25,167 nucleotides of DNA. Origin: Lachnoclostridium sp. UBA7122. GTDB lineage: Bacteria > Bacillota > Clostridia > Lachnospirales > Lachnospiraceae. Where the stretch lies: the NCBI GenBank assembly GCA_002493085.1, contig DKXQ01000085.1, forward strand, positions 472 through 25,638, written 5' to 3'. This document shows positions 21,197 to 25,167 of this stretch, one piece after another (positions within the stretch are counted from its first letter, which is position 1; every line of letters begins with the position of its first letter). The notes under the pieces are model-generated. The model was not told the origin of the DNA, did not search any database, and was given only the letters and a program-made list of their open reading frames with translations. Both the position numbers and the translations under genes were made by a program.

Positions 21197-23635
21197 TTAT
21201 TGACGAAGTACGACTTCTTTTTCTGCCAGCGAAGAAATTATTTTATCCATAATCTGTCCTGCATCACCATCAGTAAGAGTTCTGTCCTGTGCCCTTAGCA
21301 CTATCTTATATGCAAGTGACTTATACCCTTTAAGAAGCTGTGAACCTTCATATATATCAAAAAGTTCGTATGATTCTAAAAGCCTGCCACCTGCTTTTCT
21401 TATTGCCTCTTCTATTTCTCCTGCAGTGACTTCCTTTTTCATGCTCAGGCTGATATCACGTGTGATTGCTGGAAACTTTGGAACACCCTGGTATTTTATA
21501 TAAGAAACGGACATCTTTGAGACTGCTTCCATATCAACCACTGCTATATAAGTTCTTTCGCCAATTTCAAAATTTTTCTGGACTACTGGATGTACTTCCC
21601 CAAGAAATGCAACAACTGTGCCTTTATAAATAACATCTGCCTGTCTGCCTGGATGAAGATAATTTCTGCCTGCCTCTGCTTTATATTCTGCTCTTTCATT
21701 AAGTCCAAGTTTACGAAGCACATCTTCTACGACACCCTTCATTGTAAAGAAATCACCATCGCCATACATCCCAAGAGCAAGCTGCATGCGTTCATCAGGA
21801 AGGTCTGGCAGTGGAAGTTCTTCTGGAATATAGACATTGGCAAGCTCATAAAGACGTACATTTTTATTTCTTCTATTATAATTAGTTGAAAGTGATGCCA
21901 GTATGCCGCCAAGTGCAGATGTACGCATTACACTGTAGTCCTCCCCAAGTGGATTGCTGATACGTATGCTCTTTCTAAGCTGGTCATCTTTATCAAGGCA
22001 AAGTTTCTCATATACTTTTGGGCTTTCAAATGAAAATGTCATGCCTTCACAAAATCCATATCCCTCAACTACTGTCCTTGCTGTTTTCTCATTTTTCAGT
22101 TTTTCTGAAAGCCCGCCTGTTGTAGCTGAACTCTTTGGAAGTGTTAAAGGTATCTTATCATATCCATAGAAACGTGCAACTTCTTCTGCAAGGTCTGCCA
22201 TCCGCTCAAGGTCCTGTCTCCATGTAGGCACAGTCACAATTTTTTTGTCCTGGTCAACTGTTAAATCTATAGCTTCAAAATATTTTACCATATCTGCTTC
22301 TGGTATATCCGTGCCAAGTAGCGCATTTATTTTAGCTGCATCATATGGTATCTCTACAGGTTCTTTCTTTACTGGATAAAAATCAGCCATGCCGCCAACT
22401 ACCTCGCCAGCTCCAAGTTCTTCCACAAGCTGGCATGCACGGTTCATCGCTTCTTCTGCATTATTTGGGTCAAGACCTTTTTCAAACTTAACCTGTGCAT
22501 CAGTGCGCATGCCAAGTTTCTTACCTGAAAGGCGTATATTTGTGCCATCAAATGTTGCAGCTTCAAAAAGCATTGTAGTAACGTTGTCTGTTATCATGGA
22601 ATTTTCACCGCCCATAATGCCGGCAATCCCTATAGGCTTCTTTCCATCGCATATCATAAGCATTGTGTCATCAAGTTCTCTTTCCTGTCCATCAAGTGTT
22701 GTGAACTTCTCCCCTGCCTCTGCCTTTCTTACTATAATTTTTCTGTCCTCTATAGTATCAAGGTCATACGCATGCATTGGCTGTGCATACTCTTCCATAA
22801 CATAGTTTGTAATATCTACTATATTATTAATCGGTCTTATGCCTACTGAGGCAAGCCGTCTCTGCATCCATTCAGGCGATGGTGCAAGCTTTATATTTTT
22901 CACTACCCTTGCTGTATACCGTGGACAAAGCTCCGGACTTTTTACATCTACTGTGATATAATCACTTACGTCTTCACTATTGCCTGTCTGTTTTACTACA
23001 GGTGGCACAAACTTTTTGCCAAATGTTGCAGCTGCTTCACGTGCTATGCCCAATACACCAAAACAGTCAACACGGTTTGACGTAATTTCATATTCAAATA
23101 CAACATCATGAAGACCTAAAAGTTCTACAGCATCAGAGCCAGTAATTGCATCTGCATACTCTGGATTGTCACTAAGAATATAAATTCCATCCGGGTCTGC
23201 ATCAGGATACATATTAGAATTAGAGCCAAGTTCGTCTATAGAGCACATCATGCCACATGATTCCACACCACGCAGCTTGCCTTTTTTGATTTTGTATCCC
23301 TTTTCAGATTCCCCATCTTTATGTGAGCCTGCAACACGGCCACCATCAAGGACAACAGGAACTTTCTGTCCTTCTTTTACATTTGGTGCACCTGTTACAA
23401 TCTGTATTTCTGTTCCCTCTTCATCAACCTGTACCTGGCAGACAACAAGTTTATCTGCATTAGGATGCCGTTCTATCTTATTTATCTTTCCTACAACTAT
23501 TTTATCAAGATTTTTGTCAAACTCCTTAAATCCCTCAACTTTTGTGCCTGACAACGTCATTGCATCAGTATATTCCTGTGCGCTGCACTCAAGTTCTGGC
23601 ACATATGCCTTAATCCATGATAATGATGTATCCAT
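21197..23635 (-). CDS. pheT: Phenylalanyl-tRNA synthetase beta subunit
   Basis: The tRNA-binding and editing subunit of the (alpha-beta)2 enzyme that charges tRNA-Phe. The 812 residues match the long bacterial form. The N-terminal EMAP/OB tRNA-binding domain covers about 40-150 (VGKINKIERHPNADKLVVCQV; VTGAPNV). B3/B4 editing domains follow (ITSNRVDC; NIVDITNYVMEEYAQPMHAYD), then the B5 domain and the inactive synthetase core. The last 90 residues are the FDX-ACB anticodon-binding domain (KFPAITRDISL; SLAYKIVLRAQDRTLTD). AGGAGG lies six bases before the ATG. It follows pheS by 45 bases and is controlled by the T-box upstream of pheS. Confidence 0.98.
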   Translation of the reverse strand: MDTSLSWIKAYVPELECSAQEYTDAMTLSGTKVEGFKEFDKNLDKIVVGKINKIERHPNADKLVVCQVQVDEEGTEIQIVTGAPNVKEGQKVPVVLDGGRVAGSHKDGESEKGYKIKKGKLRGVESCGMMCSIDELGSNSNMYPDADPDGIYILSDNPEYADAITGSDAVELLGLHDVVFEYEITSNRVDCFGVLGIAREAAATFGKKFVPPVVKQTGNSEDVSDYITVDVKSPELCPRYTARVVKNIKLAPSPEWMQRRLASVGIRPINNIVDITNYVMEEYAQPMHAYDLDTIEDRKIIVRKAEAGEKFTTLDGQERELDDTMLMICDGKKPIGIAGIMGGENSMITDNVTTMLFEAATFDGTNIRLSGKKLGMRTDAQVKFEKGLDPNNAEEAMNRACQLVEELGAGEVVGGMADFYPVKKEPVEIPYDAAKINALLGTDIPEADMVKYFEAIDLTVDQDKKIVTVPTWRQDLERMADLAEEVARFYGYDKIPLTLPKSSATTGGLSEKLKNEKTARTVVEGYGFCEGMTFSFESPKVYEKLCLDKDDQLRKSIRISNPLGEDYSVMRTSALGGILASLSTNYNRRNKNVRLYELANVYIPEELPLPDLPDERMQLALGMYGDGDFFTMKGVVEDVLRKLGLNERAEYKAEAGRNYLHPGRQADVIYKGTVVAFLGEVHPVVQKNFEIGERTYIAVVDMEAVSKMSVSYIKYQGVPKFPAITRDISLSMKKEVTAGEIEEAIRKAGGRLLESYELFDIYEGSQLLKGYKSLAYKIVLRAQDRTLTDGDAGQIMDKIISSLAEKEVVLRQ

Positions 23636-23680
23636 TTTTTACCTCCTGAATTACCATTTTGATTTACAGTTACAAAAGCT

Positions 23681-24700
23681 TTAGAACTGCTTAAGGAAAC
23701 GTATATCGTTCTCATATAAAAGCCTCATATCATCTATTTCATATTTAAATAATGCAATGCGTTCAAGACCCACGCCAAATGCAAATCCTGTGTATTCTTC
23801 TGGGTCAATGCCACTCATTTCAAGCACATGTGGGTGTACCATGCCGCATCCCAGTATTTCAACCCATCCTGAGCCCTTACAAAAACGGCATCCTTTGCCG
23901 CCACACTTAAAACAGGATACATCCATCTCTGCACTGGGCTCAGTAAACTGGAAATGGTGTGGCCTGAACTTTACCCTTGTATCTTCACCAAAAAGTCTTT
24001 TGGCAAATTCCTGCAACGTGCCCTTAAGGTCAGCAAATGTAATGCCTTTGTCAATTACAAGTCCCTCTATCTGGTGGAATGTTGGTGAGTGTGTCGCATC
24101 TACTTCATCAGAACGGAATACTCTGCCTGGCGCTATCATCCTTATTGGAAGTTTTCCTTTCTCCATCTCATGTACCTGCACAGAAGATGTCTGTGTACGC
24201 AGAAGTATGTCCTTTGTAATATAAAATGTATCCTGTTCATCTTTAGCCGGATGGTCAGCTGGTATATTTAATGCTTCAAAATTATAATAATCTTTTTCAA
24301 TTTCAGGTCCTTCAACGACTTCATAACCCATTCCTATAAATATATCTTCAACTTCCTCCAGTGTAATTGTATTTGGATGGCGGTGTCCCTCTGCAAGCCT
24401 CTTTCCAGGAAGCGTAACATCAATCTTCTCACTTGCAAGCTTTTCTCCAAGTACTGCCTGTTCAAATTCTTTCTTTTTTGCATTTAGTTTTTCATCAATT
24501 TTAGCCCTTACTTCATTCACCATCTGGCCAGCCTTCGGTCTGTCTTCTGGTGCAAGTTCTTTCATAGATTTAAGCATGGATGTAAGTTCGCCTTTTTTGC
24601 CTAAAAAAGAAACTTTAATATCACCCAGTTTTTCAAGCTGTTCTGATGACTCAATCTGTGCCATGGCATTTTCAAGGATTTTTTTTAACTTATTTTCCAT
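23681..24700 (-). CDS. pheS: Phenylalanyl-tRNA synthetase alpha subunit
   Basis: Catalytic subunit that activates phenylalanine and transfers it to tRNA-Phe. From the ATG at 24698-24700 (GGAGGG upstream) it has 339 residues and starts MENKLKKIL, like other bacterial PheS proteins. The N-terminal coiled coil includes SFLGKKGELT. Class II motif 2 is RVFRSDEVDATHSPTFHQIE and motif 3 is GFAFGVGLERIAL. FKCGGKGCRFCKGSGW supplies Cys pairs often present in clostridial forms. A start at 24721 with AGGAAGG eight bases away is also possible. The much longer frame to 24886 would run through the T-box and is rejected. Confidence 0.97.
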   Translation of the reverse strand: MENKLKKILENAMAQIESSEQLEKLGDIKVSFLGKKGELTSMLKSMKELAPEDRPKAGQMVNEVRAKIDEKLNAKKKEFEQAVLGEKLASEKIDVTLPGKRLAEGHRHPNTITLEEVEDIFIGMGYEVVEGPEIEKDYYNFEALNIPADHPAKDEQDTFYITKDILLRTQTSSVQVHEMEKGKLPIRMIAPGRVFRSDEVDATHSPTFHQIEGLVIDKGITFADLKGTLQEFAKRLFGEDTRVKFRPHHFQFTEPSAEMDVSCFKCGGKGCRFCKGSGWVEILGCGMVHPHVLEMSGIDPEEYTGFAFGVGLERIALFKYEIDDMRLLYENDIRFLKQF

Positions 24701-24721
24701 ATCATCTTTTCCCTCCATCAT

Positions 24722-25047
24722 ATTATTTTCCTTCCTGATTCTATAATGAAAAAAACGCCCCTGCCAAAAAACGGCAGGGACGGAATTACCGCGGTACCAC
24801 CCTGTTTTCTGTGATAAAATACGCAATATAATACCACAGACTCTTAAACTGCATATAACGTATGCAAAACGTCGCTTCCTACACATCTAAGATTATGCTC
24901 TTATATTCAGAAACGCAGCTCCCATGGGAAATTCAGACATACCGTTCTGTAAAGATGCTTCCAGCCGGGGACATCCTCTCTCTGGACAGATATAAGTAAT
25001 TCTGTTACAGCAGATACAATATCCACTGACATGTTCTTCGCTTTTCA
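24722..25047 (-). promoter_or_regulatory. Phenylalanine T-box riboswitch of pheST
   Basis: On the minus strand the T-box core AGGGUGGUACCGCGG (24789-24803) is followed by a terminator stem (10 bp with one G-U; arms 24773-24782 and 24756-24765) and a seven-base U-run (24749-24755). Upstream, Stem I shows AGAGAGGAUG, a GGCUG-containing distal loop, GGGAGC and a base helix CUUAUAU/AUAUAAG. The specifier region after GGGAGCUGCG reads UUUC (24910-24913), so both possible frames (UUU, UUC) are Phe codons. Uncharged tRNA-Phe should pair there and at the T-box UGG bulge region, preventing termination and switching on pheST. Confidence 0.93.
24749..24782 (-). terminator. T-box regulated terminator before pheS
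   Basis: CGTCCCTGCC and GGCAGGGGCG pair around a GTTTTTT loop and are followed by seven T. It competes with the antiterminator that includes the T-box core immediately upstream. Confidence 0.9.
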
Positions 25048-25053
25048 AAACGT

Positions 25054-25082
25054 ATTATAGCAAAAGATTTGTATTATGGCAA
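25054..25082 (-). promoter_or_regulatory. Promoter of the T-box-pheST operon
   Basis: TTGCCA (25077-25082) and a perfect TATAAT (25054-25059) are 17 bases apart on the minus strand. Transcription would start near 25047, giving a leader of about 345 bases to pheS, typical of T-box operons. Bases 25083-25167 hold nothing I recognise. Confidence 0.85.
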
Positions 25083-25167
25083 CCACTAATTTTTAATCAG
25101 ACACGGTAAACGTATGGTTGTGATTTTGCACAAAAATTTTACATTGAAAATGGTTGATTATCTCAAA

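Noticed and set aside
23681..24886. 401-residue PheS
   Set aside because: The extension is read from the T-box antiterminator and terminator; the family start is MENKLKK at 24700.
1..25167. CRISPR array, insertion sequence, prophage or tRNA genes
   Set aside because: No regularly spaced repeats, transposase or integrase motifs, phage genes or tRNA cloverleaf with a CCA-proximal TTCGA motif were seen; the only tandem repeat is coding.

Overview
The window reads as a low-GC (roughly 35-40% by eye) anaerobic Gram-positive chromosome, most likely Clostridia and probably Lachnospiraceae. Evidence: an oxygen-sensitive class III ribonucleotide reductase (nrdD-nrdG), a glycolytic gap-pgk-tpiA cluster, a phenylalanine T-box in front of pheST, SpoIID and SpoIIM homologues, VanZ, strong AGGAGG ribosome sites and TTGACA/TATAAT-type promoters. 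No insertion sequence, integrase, CRISPR array, tRNA or rRNA was seen. It looks like core chromosome with several poorly characterised gene sets inserted between housekeeping operons.

Layout. Bases 1-394 are non-coding or degenerate, with a fragment resembling the end of an SGNH hydrolase. Bases 505-3724 (minus) carry gap, pgk and tpiA, with a promoter before gap, hairpins in both intergenic gaps and an intrinsic terminator after tpiA. Bases 4001-6684 (minus) carry nrdD and nrdG behind a promoter overlapped by two NrdR-type boxes 30 bp apart. Bases 6867-7625 (minus) encode a sigma-70-shaped protein that has lost its promoter-recognition residues and region 4. On the plus strand follow a flavin reductase-like gene (7941-8447), a promoter-to-terminator unit for an unassigned structured RNA of about 165 nt (8535-8700), a PHP phosphoesterase gene whose promoter contains a perfect palindrome, and a YihY/BrkB membrane protein ending at 10323.

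Bases 10327-15527 (minus) hold a membrane-anchored SpoIID/LytB protein with a repeat stalk, an ABC-class ATPase of the PF09818 type, a cyclophilin peptidyl-prolyl isomerase with its own promoter, and a half-length membrane-anchored relative of oligopeptide-binding proteins. A divergent SpoIIM-like gene lies at 15763-16416 (plus). Bases 16490-21072 (minus) form a tight cluster: VanZ-like protein, small three-helix membrane protein, GrpE-like protein, short Hsp70 and a J-domain/SEC-C protein. The last three abut within 1-3 bp and look like a dedicated chaperone machine; its J protein has SPE in place of the catalytic HPD. Bases 21197-25082 hold pheT and pheS with a complete phenylalanine T-box leader and promoter.

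The strongest candidates for something undescribed are the degenerate sigma-like protein, the accessory Hsp70/J/GrpE operon with its SPE J-domain, and the structured RNA at 8535-8700.
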